Assembly: GCF_014397785.1 (NCBI RefSeq)
Contig: NZ_VZQQ01000025.1
Span: forward strand, 1 to 64,000
Source: Paraburkholderia podalyriae
Lineage (GTDB): Bacteria; Pseudomonadota; Gammaproteobacteria; Burkholderiales; Burkholderiaceae
Direction: 5' to 3'
DNA length: 64,000 nucleotides
Made by a program: the position numbers and the translations under genes. The notes below the pieces were generated by a model. It ran no database searches. It was not told where the DNA came from and saw only the letters and a program-made list of their open reading frames with translations. Shown in pieces: positions 26,316 through 35,290 of this stretch; within the stretch, counting starts at the first letter, position 1, and each line of letters opens with the position of its first letter.

Positions 26316-26969
26316 TCAGGTGTGCTGCTGCAACCGGTGTTCGGCCGCATGCGCGACCAGCGCGAGCGAACCGCAGATCACGAAGTAGATGAGGCCGGCC
26401 GCGACATACGCTTCGAGCGGCCGGTAAGTGCTCGCGGCGATGTTCTGCGCGGTGCGCGTCAACTCGGCGACGCCGACCACCGAGATCAGCGAAGAAGCCT
26501 TGATCAGCAGCACCATTTCGTTGACGAGTGACGGCAGCGTCAAGCGGAATGCCTGCGGCACCAGGATGCGGCGCAGCGTATCCAGCGAGGAAAGCCCCAG
26601 CATGCGCGCGGCTTCGAGATGTCCGGGCGGAATGCTCAGAAAACCGCCGCGCAGAATTTCGGCGATGTACGAGGCCGAGCACAACGACACCGCGCTGATC
26701 GCGGCGACGATCGGCGACACGTTGATGCCGGCGAACGGCAGCAGGTAGTACACGAGCAGCAACTGCACGAGCATCGGCACGCCGCGAAAGAAGAACACGT
26801 ACGCGCCGCCCGCCAGACGCGCGGCGCGATGCTGCGACAGCCGCGCGGTGCAGACGCCGATGCCGACGAAGAAGCCGATCACGAGCCCCGTCAGCGAAAT
26901 GCCGACGGTGGCGAGCGCCGCATGCAACAGCAGCGGCAGGCCCTGAACGAAGACAGTCGTGTTGAACAT
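26316..26969 (-). CDS. polar amino-acid ABC transporter permease 2
   Basis: 217 residues from ATG 26969. Motifs FFFRGVPMLVQLLLVYYLLP and HLEAARMLGLSSLDTLRRI (EAA loop) mark it as the second HisQ/HisM-type permease. ARMLGLSS-type loops contact the ATPase. It follows the binding-protein gene by about 90 bases and precedes permease 1 by 28. Confidence 0.9.
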   Translation of the reverse strand: MFNTTVFVQGLPLLLHAALATVGISLTGLVIGFFVGIGVCTARLSQHRAARLAGGAYVFFFRGVPMLVQLLLVYYLLPFAGINVSPIVAAISAVSLCSASYIAEILRGGFLSIPPGHLEAARMLGLSSLDTLRRILVPQAFRLTLPSLVNEMVLLIKASSLISVVGVAELTRTAQNIAASTYRPLEAYVAAGLIYFVICGSLALVAHAAEHRLQQHT

Positions 26970-27057
26970 GGATCGCGGCCGGTGGAACGGCGCGGGCGAC
27001 GCACGCTGCGCGATGACGAAACGATCGCGCAACGCGTGACGCCGACGCAAAACGCGC

Positions 27058-27885
27058 TCAGTAATTCGGCGTGGGCATCATGGCCGGCATTTCCATCGCG
27101 ACACCGAACCACTTCTTCTGCAACGCGGCGAGACGGCCATCCTTCTGCATCTTCACGAGCGCGGCGTTGAACGCGTCGGCGAGCGGCTTGCTGTCGGCGT
27201 CCTTACGCAACGCGTACGCGAAGTACACCTTCGCACCGAACGGCGGCTGCACGACCGTGAACATCTCTGGACGCTGCTTGGCGACATACGCGATGTTGGT
27301 CATCGAGTTCGCCACCGCGGCGATGCGGCCCGCCGCGAGGTCCGCGTAAGCCTGATTGTTGTCGACGTACTCGCGGACTTCAGGCTGCTTCGGCAGCGTG
27401 GCCGCATAGCCCTTCAACTGATCGAGCTGCGCGCTGCCTTTGCCCGCGCCGACCGTCTTGCCCGCGATATCCGACGACTGCTTGATCGACGCATCGCTCG
27501 CGCGCTTGAGCAGCGCGTCGGTCGCATCGGCGACGGGCAGCGTGTACGTATAGCGTTCCATGCGCGCCTTCGTGACCGTCAGCGGGCCGCCGACCATATC
27601 GAACTTGCCCGCTTCGAGACCGGGCAGCACACTCGGCCACGGTAGATCGATGAAGCGCACCTTCACGCCGATGTCCTTGCCGATCTCCGCGAACAGGTCT
27701 TTGTTGAAGCCGGCCTGTTGCCCGTTTTCGAGGAAGTCGAAAGGCGCGAACTGCATTTCGGTGCCGACCACCAGTTCGCCGGCCTTCTTCACTTTGGCGA
27801 GCTGGTCTTCGGCGTGCGCGGTGACGCTTGCCGCGCACAGCGCCAGCATGACCAAATGACATTTCCAGCCTGCAAGGATACGCAT
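27058..27885 (-). CDS. periplasmic amino-acid-type solute-binding protein
   Basis: 275 residues from ATG 27885, with GGAG about 10 bases upstream. The signal peptide ends at SVTAHAE. The SBP family 3 fold is clear: GELVVGTEMQFAPFDFLENG, AGFNKDLFAEIGKDIGVKV, DLPWPSVLPGLEAGKFDMVG. It is the first gene of the minus-strand operon binding protein-permease-permease-ATPase-regulator. The ligand is unknown; the divergent oxygenase/dehydrogenase pair suggests that the imported compound is oxidised by them. Confidence 0.9.
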   Translation of the reverse strand: MRILAGWKCHLVMLALCAASVTAHAEDQLAKVKKAGELVVGTEMQFAPFDFLENGQQAGFNKDLFAEIGKDIGVKVRFIDLPWPSVLPGLEAGKFDMVGGPLTVTKARMERYTYTLPVADATDALLKRASDASIKQSSDIAGKTVGAGKGSAQLDQLKGYAATLPKQPEVREYVDNNQAYADLAAGRIAAVANSMTNIAYVAKQRPEMFTVVQPPFGAKVYFAYALRKDADSKPLADAFNAALVKMQKDGRLAALQKKWFGVAMEMPAMMPTPNY

Positions 27886-27986
27886 GGGGTTCTCCGGGGG
27901 GCGAATAGGTGTCGGGTTGCCGGCGTGTTGAAGTCTTCGTTCTCGACCCGCCGCGCCGCCAGCGCGATATCGGATCTTGCAGGGCA

Positions 27987-27997
27987 GTATATACCGC
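27987..27997 (+). promoter_or_regulatory. operator candidate GTATATACCGC, copy 1
   Basis: The 11-mer GTATATACCGC lies about 100 bases upstream of the binding-protein start. The core GTATATAC is a perfect palindrome, as is usual for HutC/GntR sites. The same 11-mer recurs on the opposite strand at 28083-28093. Confidence 0.55.
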
Positions 27998-28082
27998 GTT
28001 TCCAGCGAAAAATAAATGCTCGCGCGAGTAGAGAAAAGCCCTGATATCGAGGCGCGCAAAGCAACTTGCGGCGATGCTTTCG

Positions 28083-28093
28083 GCGGTATATAC
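28083..28093 (-). promoter_or_regulatory. operator candidate GTATATACCGC, copy 2
   Basis: The exact 11-mer is present in inverse orientation 34 bases before the oxygenase start (plus strand reads GCGGTATATAC). With copy 1 it frames the divergent promoter region of the ABC operon and the oxygenase operon. Confidence 0.55.
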
Positions 28094-28126
28094 AACTGCA
28101 ATAGCGATCCATCAAGGAGCAGCGCG

Positions 28127-29116
28127 ATGCCCGTCACTCGCATTCCGATCATTGATGTCGCCGGCGTGCGCGCGGGCGATGCGCACGCGCTGCAACGTGT
28201 CGCGAAGGACATTCATCAGGCGTGTACGACGATCGGCTTTTTCTACATCGTCAATCACGGCGTACCGCAGGCGACCATCGATGCCGCCGCGCAGGCCGCG
28301 CGCACGTTCTTCGCGTTTCCGGTCGACACGAAGCGCCGCGCGGCGGTCAATCATCGGCATCGCGGTTTCAATGCGCTTGGCGACGCGACGATGTACCAGG
28401 CGAAGCGCCCCGATTACAAGGAGTTCTTCAGCATCGGCCTCGAACTGCCGGAAGACGATCCCGACGTGCTGGCGGGGCAAGCACTGCGCGGGCCGAACAA
28501 CTGGCCGGACTTCATGCCCGAGTTGCGGCCGGTGCTGTATGACTATTACGAGGCGGTCGGCGCGTGCGGCGCCGATCTGCTGCGCGCGGTCGCGGTGAGC
28601 CTCGGCATCGAAGCCGATTTCTTCGCGCCGCGCTACACCAAGCGCATGCAGCGCACGCAGATGGTCTATTACCCGCCGCAGCCGCCGCAATCGGATGAAG
28701 ATCAGTTCGGCGTCGCGCCGCATACCGACTACGGCTGCATCACCTTGCTGTGGCAGGATCAGGTCGGCGGCCTGCAGGTGCGCGAAATCGCCAACGACAC
28801 GTGGGTCGAGGCGCCGCCCGTCGATGGCAGCTTCGTCGTGAACGTCGGCGATCTGCTCGCGCGCTGGACCAACGACCGCTTTCGCTCGACGCTGCATCGC
28901 GTGATCAATGCGTCGGGGCGCGAGCGCTATTCGATCGCGACGTTCTACGATCCGACCTATGGCGCGCTCGTCGATCCGCGCGAACTCGGCGCGAGCGACG
29001 CGCAAAGCAAATATCAGCCGGTCGCCGCGGGCGACTATATCCTCGGCCGCATCAACGATTCGATGGGCTATCGCAAGAAACTCGCCGCGACGGCACAGCA
29101 AGGAACGCCTGCATGA
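28127..29116 (+). CDS. isopenicillin-N-synthase-like Fe(II)/2-oxoglutarate oxygenase
   Basis: 329 residues from ATG 28127 (AAGGAG 8 bases upstream). The N-terminal DIOX_N part reads ACTTIGFFYIVNHGVPQ. The iron ligands are seen in the C-terminal 2OG-FeII domain: HTDYGCITLLWQD (His and Asp) and STLHRVIN (distal His), and the 2-oxoglutarate-binding RYSIATFYDP follows. Relatives hydroxylate or oxidise small molecules; the substrate here is unknown. The stop overlaps the next gene by 4 bases (ATGA), so the oxygenase and the FAD dehydrogenase are made together. Confidence 0.88.
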   Translation: MPVTRIPIIDVAGVRAGDAHALQRVAKDIHQACTTIGFFYIVNHGVPQATIDAAAQAARTFFAFPVDTKRRAAVNHRHRGFNALGDATMYQAKRPDYKEFFSIGLELPEDDPDVLAGQALRGPNNWPDFMPELRPVLYDYYEAVGACGADLLRAVAVSLGIEADFFAPRYTKRMQRTQMVYYPPQPPQSDEDQFGVAPHTDYGCITLLWQDQVGGLQVREIANDTWVEAPPVDGSFVVNVGDLLARWTNDRFRSTLHRVINASGRERYSIATFYDPTYGALVDPRELGASDAQSKYQPVAAGDYILGRINDSMGYRKKLAATAQQGTPA

Positions 29117-30549
29117 CAGAGCAGAGCATCACTGACGACAAGACGACACCGACCCCAAGCGCGACCGCGCCGCTCGCCGCGACACTCGCGGCCTTGCGCG
29201 CCGCGCTCGGCGCCGACGCGGTGCGCGTCGGCGAGCAGATCGGCGAACGCGCGATGACCGACTGGACGCGCCACGAGCCGACGCGTCCGGCGGCGCTGCT
29301 GTTGCCGCGCACGACCGACGAAGTGTCGCGCGCGCTCGCGATCTGCGACCGCGCGCGTCAGCCGGTGGTGCCGCAAGGCGGTATGACCGGACTCGCGGGC
29401 GGCGCGATCGCACGTGCCACCGATATCGCGTTGTCGCTCGACCGCCTGGCCGGCGTCGAAGAACTCGACACCGCGTCGGCCACGCTGACCGTTCGTGCCG
29501 GCACGACGTTGCAAACCGCTCAGGAAGCTGCCGAAGCAGCCGGCTTCGAACTCGCGCTCGATCTCGGCGCGCGCGGCTCGTGCCAGATCGGCGGCAATCT
29601 CGCGACCAACGCGGGCGGCAATCGCGTGATCCAGTCGGGCACCGCGCGCGACCAGGTGCTCGGGCTCGAAGTGGTGCTCGCCAATGGCGACGTGCTCAGT
29701 TCGCTCGGCAAGATGGTCAAGAACAACACCGGCTACGACTTGAAGCACTGGTTCATCGGTTCGGAGGGCACGCTCGGCGTGATCACGCGCGCGGTGCTGC
29801 GGCTGCATCCGCGCCGCGCCGCACGCCACACAGCACTCGTCGCGCTCGACGATTACGATGCCACGGTGAGCCTGTTGCGTCGTCTCGCGACGCGATTCGG
29901 CAACGACATCGGCGCGTTCGAGATCATGTGGCCGGACTTCTACGACTTCGGCATGAAGCTGACGGGCGCGCGCTCGCCGTTCGACGCCGCGCATCCGCTC
30001 TATGCATTGATCGAGCACGCGGGCTTCGATGCGGACGACGCTGGCGAACGCTTCGCCCAGGCGCTGACCGATGCGCTGCAAGCGGGCACGCTGCGCGGCG
30101 CGGTGATCGCGCAGTCGGTCGCCGATGCGCGCGCGCTATGGGCGATCCGCGAATGCACGGCGGAGTTTCCGCTCAAGCTCGATCCGATCAACTTCGATGT
30201 GAGTCTGCCGATCGGCGAGATCGGCGCGTTCGTCGACCGTTGCCGCGCGGCGCTCGATCAGCGCTGGCCCGGCAACCAATCGTATTTTTTCGGGCATATC
30301 GGCGATTCGAATCTGCATTTGACCGTGGATGGTCATTCGATTCCCGGCGTCGATCATCACGCGGTTTATGCGTTCGTCTACGAGATGCTCGGACCGTTGC
30401 GCGGGTCGGTGTCGGCGGAACATGGCATCGGTTCGCTGAAGCGCGAGTTCCTGCCGATTTCGCGCTCACCGGCCGAGCTTGCGGCGATGGTCGCGATCAA
30501 GCGTGCGCTCGATCCGAACGGCATTTTGAATCCGGGCAAGCTGTTCTGA
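29113..30549 (+). CDS. FAD-dependent D-2-hydroxyacid dehydrogenase (GlcD / D-2-hydroxyglutarate dehydrogenase family)
   Basis: 478 residues. The PCMH-type FAD-binding domain has VVPQGGMTGLAGGA and GSCQIGGNLATNAGGNRVI, then VKNNTGYDLKHWFIGSEGTLG. The C-terminal oxidase domain carries GHIGDSNLHLTV and AEHGIGSLKREFL, which are diagnostic for the D-lactate/D-2-hydroxyglutarate dehydrogenase group. It overlaps the oxygenase gene by 4 bases. Together they suggest that a hydroxylated product is oxidised to a 2-keto acid. The electron acceptor cannot be told from sequence. Confidence 0.9.
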   Translation: MTEQSITDDKTTPTPSATAPLAATLAALRAALGADAVRVGEQIGERAMTDWTRHEPTRPAALLLPRTTDEVSRALAICDRARQPVVPQGGMTGLAGGAIARATDIALSLDRLAGVEELDTASATLTVRAGTTLQTAQEAAEAAGFELALDLGARGSCQIGGNLATNAGGNRVIQSGTARDQVLGLEVVLANGDVLSSLGKMVKNNTGYDLKHWFIGSEGTLGVITRAVLRLHPRRAARHTALVALDDYDATVSLLRRLATRFGNDIGAFEIMWPDFYDFGMKLTGARSPFDAAHPLYALIEHAGFDADDAGERFAQALTDALQAGTLRGAVIAQSVADARALWAIRECTAEFPLKLDPINFDVSLPIGEIGAFVDRCRAALDQRWPGNQSYFFGHIGDSNLHLTVDGHSIPGVDHHAVYAFVYEMLGPLRGSVSAEHGIGSLKREFLPISRSPAELAAMVAIKRALDPNGILNPGKLF

Positions 30550-30553
30550 GCCG

Positions 30554-33500
30554 TCAATGCGCGTTCAGATAGCCGACGATCAACGGATAAACATCGACCG
30601 CCGCGTTCTTGCCGAAGATGCAGTCGATATGCCCATAGCCCGGAATCAGATGCCGCTCGTACGGTTCGTCGGGGAAGCGCTCGCGCAACAGGTCGTAAGT
30701 GCGCGCGGTGCTGACCGGCAAATAGGTTTCGTTCTTCTCGCCATGGATGAAGCCGATCGGCAGACGCATGCCCTCCAGTCCTCTCATGCCGTTCGCGCCG
30801 GTCAGATACACATCGTCGCCGCGCGCATCGACGAGCTTGCCCGCGCGCACCATCGTGGCCAGATGCTGGAACACGGCCATGTCGTGAATGCCGAACAGTT
30901 CCTGCAGGTTCGCATGCAGCGTCTCGTTCAGCTTGTCGTGCTCGTAGAGCAGGCCATACAGGAACGTCGCGCGATGACAGATCGGATTGCCGCAGCCCTC
31001 GCCGTGATCGAGCGGATAGAGACGCAGCGCTTCGTCGAACAGGTTTGCGGGCCACGAATCTTCCTGCGTATAGGCAGTGAGATCGCGCACGCGCAGATGC
31101 TGCATCAGGTCGGGAATATGCAAGCCGGCCTTGATCCGTTGCAACGTGCCCGGCACCGGATGCGCGGACACCTGCGAAATCACCGCCGAGCGCACGCCGT
31201 CGAGCCCATACAGCAGGGACATGCTGAGCGCGAGGCCGCCCAGGCAGTGGCCGAGTACCTGAATGTTCGGCGCGCCGGTCAGTTCGCGAATCTTCGCGAC
31301 GGCGGCGGGAATGTCCTCGCGCGCGACTTTGTCGACGTTGGTCGGCACGAGCACGCTCGGCAGTTCGATGCTGACGCGCAGATCGACGAGCCACACGTCG
31401 TAGCCCGACGCGTACAGATATTCGACGAGGTTGGTCGGTATCAGATCGGTCGAGAAGATGCGGCTCGATACGCCCGAGCCGTGGATCAGCAGGATTGGCT
31501 TCGCGGCTTTGCCCGCGGCGGGATCGAAGTAGCGCGTGAGCTTGAGTCTCGTGCGGTCGGGCGTGTCGAAGTACGTGATCTGCGGCGCCGGTGCGCGCAG
31601 CGTGCGTTTCGCGCGCGGTGGCGTGTACGGATCGTAGAACTGCAGCGGCGCGGCCACGCCGCCATATTCGGTGAACAGCACGCCCGCGAAAAACTTGCCG
31701 AACTTCAGCGTCCATTCGAGGCGCGTCTTCAGGTCGGGCGCGTGCTTGACTTCGAGCGTGCGCTGCTGCTTCAGGAAGTTTTCCGGCGTGATGATCAGCG
31801 TCGCGGTGCCGACGATGGGCGCATCGTCCCGCGCCGACGCGCGGATTTCCGCATACAGCGTGTTGGTCTGCTCCCACAGGTTGATCGGCGACGTGCGCGT
31901 GATGATCTTCTTGCCGGTCAGATACCAGCTGTTGCCTTCGACCGCGTCGAGCGTCATCCGGTAGTTCATGTTGCGCTCGTCGACGTCGGACTGGTCGACG
32001 ACGAACAGGTTGAAGGTGCCGTCGCTGATCGTCAGCGGTTGCGCGGAGAGGGCGGGGCAGGTCAGCGTGCCGGCGGTGCGTGCGAGATGATCCGGGTTGC
32101 CTAGCATATCGGCGAGATCGTCGGAGTCGACCGTCAGCGTGAATTCGATCGGGCTCGTTGCGGCTTGTCCCGCCACGTTGGGCGTATAGGTGCCGACCAT
32201 CGTCTCCGTGAAGCGCAGGCCGATCTTCTGCGCGGGCGGCGCGGCGGCGGCGCCCTGCGACGTGTAATCGATCGACCAGTCGTGCGCTTTGGCAAGCAGC
32301 TTGCAATTGCGTTCGGCGAGCGCGGAAATGGTCAGCAGCGGATTGACGCCGAGCGACATCGGCATCACCGCGCCGTCCATCACATAGAGGCCGTCGTGCA
32401 CCGCGGCGCCGGCCGTGCCGCTGAATACGCGGCCCAGATGATCGACCACGCCGTGCCCGGCGTCCTCGCCCATGCCGCAGCCGCCGAGCGGATGCACGGT
32501 CACCGTGCGCCGGCCGGCGATCTTCGTCGAAATCGGGTTGCGCAGATATTTGCCGCCGAGCGGCTCGCTCGCCTTGATCAGCACGTCCTCGATGCGCTGA
32601 AAGATCGGTTGGCGCCCCGCGTTTTTCCATTCGATGCGCGCGCGGCCTTGGTCGCCGACCGTGATGCGGCCGCTTTCGTCGTCGTGCGCCATCACGAGGT
32701 AGCTTTGGGTGTGATTGAGCGCGCCGTGGTACGGGCCGCGGAGCAGGCTCTCGATCGCGCGCGCGTCATAGGCCATGCGATCGAGCAGCGACGGTGGCCC
32801 GGCCGCATCCACGCCTTCGAGCGGCGCGACCGCGCCGAGCATGCCGACGAGCGCTTCGCCGACCGGGCCGGCCAGCGAGCCTTCCTCGATCACATAGCCA
32901 TCCTTGACGTCGTTCTGCCCGGCGCGATTGTCGATCAGGCCGGTGATGGTCGGCCCGACCGGCGCAATCTGCCCTTGCTGGTGCTCGCCCCAGCCGACGC
33001 CGTTGATCATGTCGCTGGTGTTGTACGCGAAGGCGAGCACGTCGCCGTTGCCGGTGAAATGCTGGCCGAGCGTCTCCGACGTGCTCAAGCCCGCGTTGCG
33101 CGAGCGCAGCAGCAGCGCCGTCGAGCCGATCGTGCCCGCCGCGACGATGACGATATCGGCCAGCACGAACAGATCGGGCGCGTCGTAGCTTTCGCGGCCG
33201 AGCTTCACGAGCTGGAAGTTGACCTTCCATTGCTGTGTGTCGGGATCGCGCAGCACCGAATGCACGGCCGTGCCGGTGAAAATCTGCGCGCCGTGGGCGA
33301 CCGCGTCGGGCAGATAGTTCATGTGCGTCGAGTTCTTCGCGTCGTAGTTGCAACCCGAGTTGCAATCGCCGCACCCGACACAGCGCTGCTGCTCGACGCC
33401 CGCCGCGTTCGGGCCGCCCTTGAACGTGACCGTGATCGGCGGACGGCTGAAGCGCTCGGCCATGCCGAGCGCCCGCGCCGATTTTTCGAGCGCCTGCAGC

Positions 33501-33970
33501 TTCGGCAGCGGCGGGAAATCGTCGGGCACCGGCGACGGTGACAGCATTTTCCAGGCGAGCGCATAGCCGTCGTCGCGCCCGGCCTGGTCGGCGCGCAGCG
33601 CGGCCGGCCAGCGCGGGTCGTCCCACAGGCGCGGATCGGCTTCGAGCGCGACGTTCGCATTGATCAGCGAGGTGCCGCCGAGTCCGCAGCCCACCACCGC
33701 GTTGACGTCCTCGTTCACGTGCACTTCGAGCAGCGCGAGCGGCGAACCGATCTGCGCCTCGGCCGTGTTGTACTGGATCTGCTCGGCGCCCTGCACGGGC
33801 GTGCGCGGATACTCGCCGGCCATGAATTCGCGTCCGCGCTCGAGCACGCATACGCGACGTCCGGCGCGCGCCATACGGCTCGCGGCGATCGCTCCGCCGT
33901 AGCCCGACCCGATCACGACCACTTCGTAATGGCGTTGCAGCGCCGTCGGCGCGCTCGATAAGCGGTTCAT
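30554..33970 (-). CDS. GMC oxidoreductase fused to an alpha/beta hydrolase
   Basis: 1138 residues. ATG 33970 has GAGGTGG upstream; a GTG at 33979 is possible. Residues about 15-565 form a cholesterol-oxidase-like GMC flavoprotein: FAD motif GSGYGG (21-26), CVGCGDCNSGC with Cys at 197, 200, 203 and 207, and the C-terminal HPLGGCGMG (about 493) and GVNPLLTISALAERN. A linker of about 250 residues follows. Residues about 825-1138 form an alpha/beta hydrolase with ILLIHGSGVSSRIF and the nucleophile elbow GHCLGG, where Cys909 replaces the usual Ser, and a late histidine in GYGHID. It may act on sterol- or terpenoid-like alcohols and esters. It converges with the FAD dehydrogenase gene (4 bases apart). 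Confidence 0.88.
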   Translation of the reverse strand: MNRLSSAPTALQRHYEVVVIGSGYGGAIAASRMARAGRRVCVLERGREFMAGEYPRTPVQGAEQIQYNTAEAQIGSPLALLEVHVNEDVNAVVGCGLGGTSLINANVALEADPRLWDDPRWPAALRADQAGRDDGYALAWKMLSPSPVPDDFPPLPKLQALEKSARALGMAERFSRPPITVTFKGGPNAAGVEQQRCVGCGDCNSGCNYDAKNSTHMNYLPDAVAHGAQIFTGTAVHSVLRDPDTQQWKVNFQLVKLGRESYDAPDLFVLADIVIVAAGTIGSTALLLRSRNAGLSTSETLGQHFTGNGDVLAFAYNTSDMINGVGWGEHQQGQIAPVGPTITGLIDNRAGQNDVKDGYVIEEGSLAGPVGEALVGMLGAVAPLEGVDAAGPPSLLDRMAYDARAIESLLRGPYHGALNHTQSYLVMAHDDESGRITVGDQGRARIEWKNAGRQPIFQRIEDVLIKASEPLGGKYLRNPISTKIAGRRTVTVHPLGGCGMGEDAGHGVVDHLGRVFSGTAGAAVHDGLYVMDGAVMPMSLGVNPLLTISALAERNCKLLAKAHDWSIDYTSQGAAAAPPAQKIGLRFTETMVGTYTPNVAGQAATSPIEFTLTVDSDDLADMLGNPDHLARTAGTLTCPALSAQPLTISDGTFNLFVVDQSDVDERNMNYRMTLDAVEGNSWYLTGKKIITRTSPINLWEQTNTLYAEIRASARDDAPIVGTATLIITPENFLKQQRTLEVKHAPDLKTRLEWTLKFGKFFAGVLFTEYGGVAAPLQFYDPYTPPRAKRTLRAPAPQITYFDTPDRTRLKLTRYFDPAAGKAAKPILLIHGSGVSSRIFSTDLIPTNLVEYLYASGYDVWLVDLRVSIELPSVLVPTNVDKVAREDIPAAVAKIRELTGAPNIQVLGHCLGGLALSMSLLYGLDGVRSAVISQVSAHPVPGTLQRIKAGLHIPDLMQHLRVRDLTAYTQEDSWPANLFDEALRLYPLDHGEGCGNPICHRATFLYGLLYEHDKLNETLHANLQELFGIHDMAVFQHLATMVRAGKLVDARGDDVYLTGANGMRGLEGMRLPIGFIHGEKNETYLPVSTARTYDLLRERFPDEPYERHLIPGYGHIDCIFGKNAAVDVYPLIVGYLNAH

Positions 33971-34073
33971 CAGGACCACCTCGTCTGGAATCGGATGCGG
34001 GGAACGGAAGCTCGACTTCGCAACAAAGACGGCGTGCGATGGCAGCTTTTTTATCGTAGGCGGAATATGCGGG

Positions 34074-34100
34074 AAAAAAAGCGCGCCGTGGAGGGCGCGC
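34074..34100 (-). terminator. rho-independent terminator after the sigma-like gene
   Basis: Read on the minus strand, GCGCGCC pairs with GGCGCGC across a short loop and is followed by seven T residues (seen as A at 34074-34080). It lies about 120 bases past the stop of the gene at 34222 and before the GMC gene promoter. Confidence 0.75.
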
Positions 34101-34221
34101 CGAAGTCGTAGCGTGCGACGCTCAGGGCGGCATGACTGGCCGGCCGTTGCCGGTGGTGCCCGGCCGGGTGGTCATGCGCTGTTGCCGCGCTTCTTATGTG
34201 GCCTGTTGGTTCTCCGAACTA

Positions 34222-35013
34222 TTACGCGGCCACTTCATTGAATTCGCTATCGCTCGATTCCGCCGCGAGCAGATTCAGCGTGACCAGAATCGCCGCGCGA
34301 TTCTCGACGTCGATCGCGATGCCGAGCACATCGGTGAGCCAGCGGCCGATCTTCGTGTTGGAAAATTCGTCGGCGCCGGCCGTCTTTTTCATGGTGACGC
34401 CGAGTTTGACCGCGCGATAGTGATAAGAGGGCACCCGATGCTGCGCCGCGACCGCCGAGAGCCCGCCTTTGCCTTCCGAGCACCAGCCGAGGCTGCCGGC
34501 CAGCACGATCCGCTCCGGTTCGTCGAGCGCTTCGATGAACTCGCGCGCCGCGCGCCGCAAGTGCTGTTCGTCGAGGCCGTATTGCAGCAGCACGCTTGCC
34601 ACCGGGTCTTCGAGCGCGTGCGCGTGCAGATCGATCTCCTGCGCGATGCCCTCGGTTTCCATCGACACGTTGCGCTGATGGCACGCGCTGCGCAGGCAGT
34701 CGATCAGATAGCGGCGGAAATACGCGCACACCGCGTAGCTGTTGGACGGCGCGCTGTCTGCGCACGCGTTCGTTTCGGTGTGGCCGGGCGCGAGGCGCAG
34801 CACCTTCGCGTAGATGAACTGGGCGACCAGTTCTTCCTTGTCCTCGCCGAGCGCCTGCAATTCGAGCGGGTGGTAGGTCCGCAACGCGCGCTTGACCAGT
34901 TCGACCATCGACACCATTTCGTCCGCGGAGAGCCGGGTGCGTCTGCGCCACAGGTCGGGCAGGATCGCGTCGTCGAGTTGGCGGGCGAACTCGTAGCTCG
35001 GGACTGCGCCCAT
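34222..35013 (-). CDS. sigma-70-like regulatory protein (putative)
   Basis: 263 residues from ATG 35013, chosen because GGAGG lies 6 bases upstream. The sequence suggests a divergent sigma-70 layout: a region-2-like helical block (KEELVAQFIYAKVLRL and AYFRRYLIDCLRSA, about residues 58-115) and a region-4-like HTH (DEPERIVLAGSLGW followed by LSAVAAQHRVPSYHYRAVKLGV, about 175-215). A unique tail (about 220-263) ends in LAAESSDSEFNEVAA. The similarity is my reading of patterns and not a firm family match. It is divergent from the hybrid histidine kinase gene, which suggests a shared signalling circuit. Confidence 0.55.
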   Translation of the reverse strand: MGAVPSYEFARQLDDAILPDLWRRRTRLSADEMVSMVELVKRALRTYHPLELQALGEDKEELVAQFIYAKVLRLAPGHTETNACADSAPSNSYAVCAYFRRYLIDCLRSACHQRNVSMETEGIAQEIDLHAHALEDPVASVLLQYGLDEQHLRRAAREFIEALDEPERIVLAGSLGWCSEGKGGLSAVAAQHRVPSYHYRAVKLGVTMKKTAGADEFSNTKIGRWLTDVLGIAIDVENRAAILVTLNLLAAESSDSEFNEVAA

Positions 35014-35183
35014 GGAAACCTCCATCACGGTTGGCGGGGAGCGCGGCGGGCCGCGGCGCGTAGGCCACGAGGCGAGGGAAGACGACTGACATGCCGCGTT
35101 GAAACGTGAATGCAGTATGGTTCGCCGCAAGGCCTTCGCCTATATGGATTAAGTGTTAGCTGATGGGTAAACTGCCGGGTAAA

Positions 35184-35217
35184 CCTTCTGACGGATTGCT
35201 GACTATTCGTCAGAAGG
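35184..35217. promoter_or_regulatory. perfect 10-bp inverted repeat upstream of the hybrid kinase
   Basis: CCTTCTGACG at 35184-35193 and CGTCAGAAGG at 35208-35217 are exact inverse copies 14 bases apart. The element lies about 75 bases before the kinase start in a 277-base divergent gap. The spacing fits a dimeric regulator site, or it may fold in the leader RNA. Just upstream GGGTAAAC occurs twice (35165-35183). Confidence 0.5.
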
Positions 35218-35290
35218 ATGGGCTTTCGCACCGCCGCATCGTCAGTGCCTGGCCTTTGCTCCCGTTCCGATCGACACAGGAGAACGCCCC

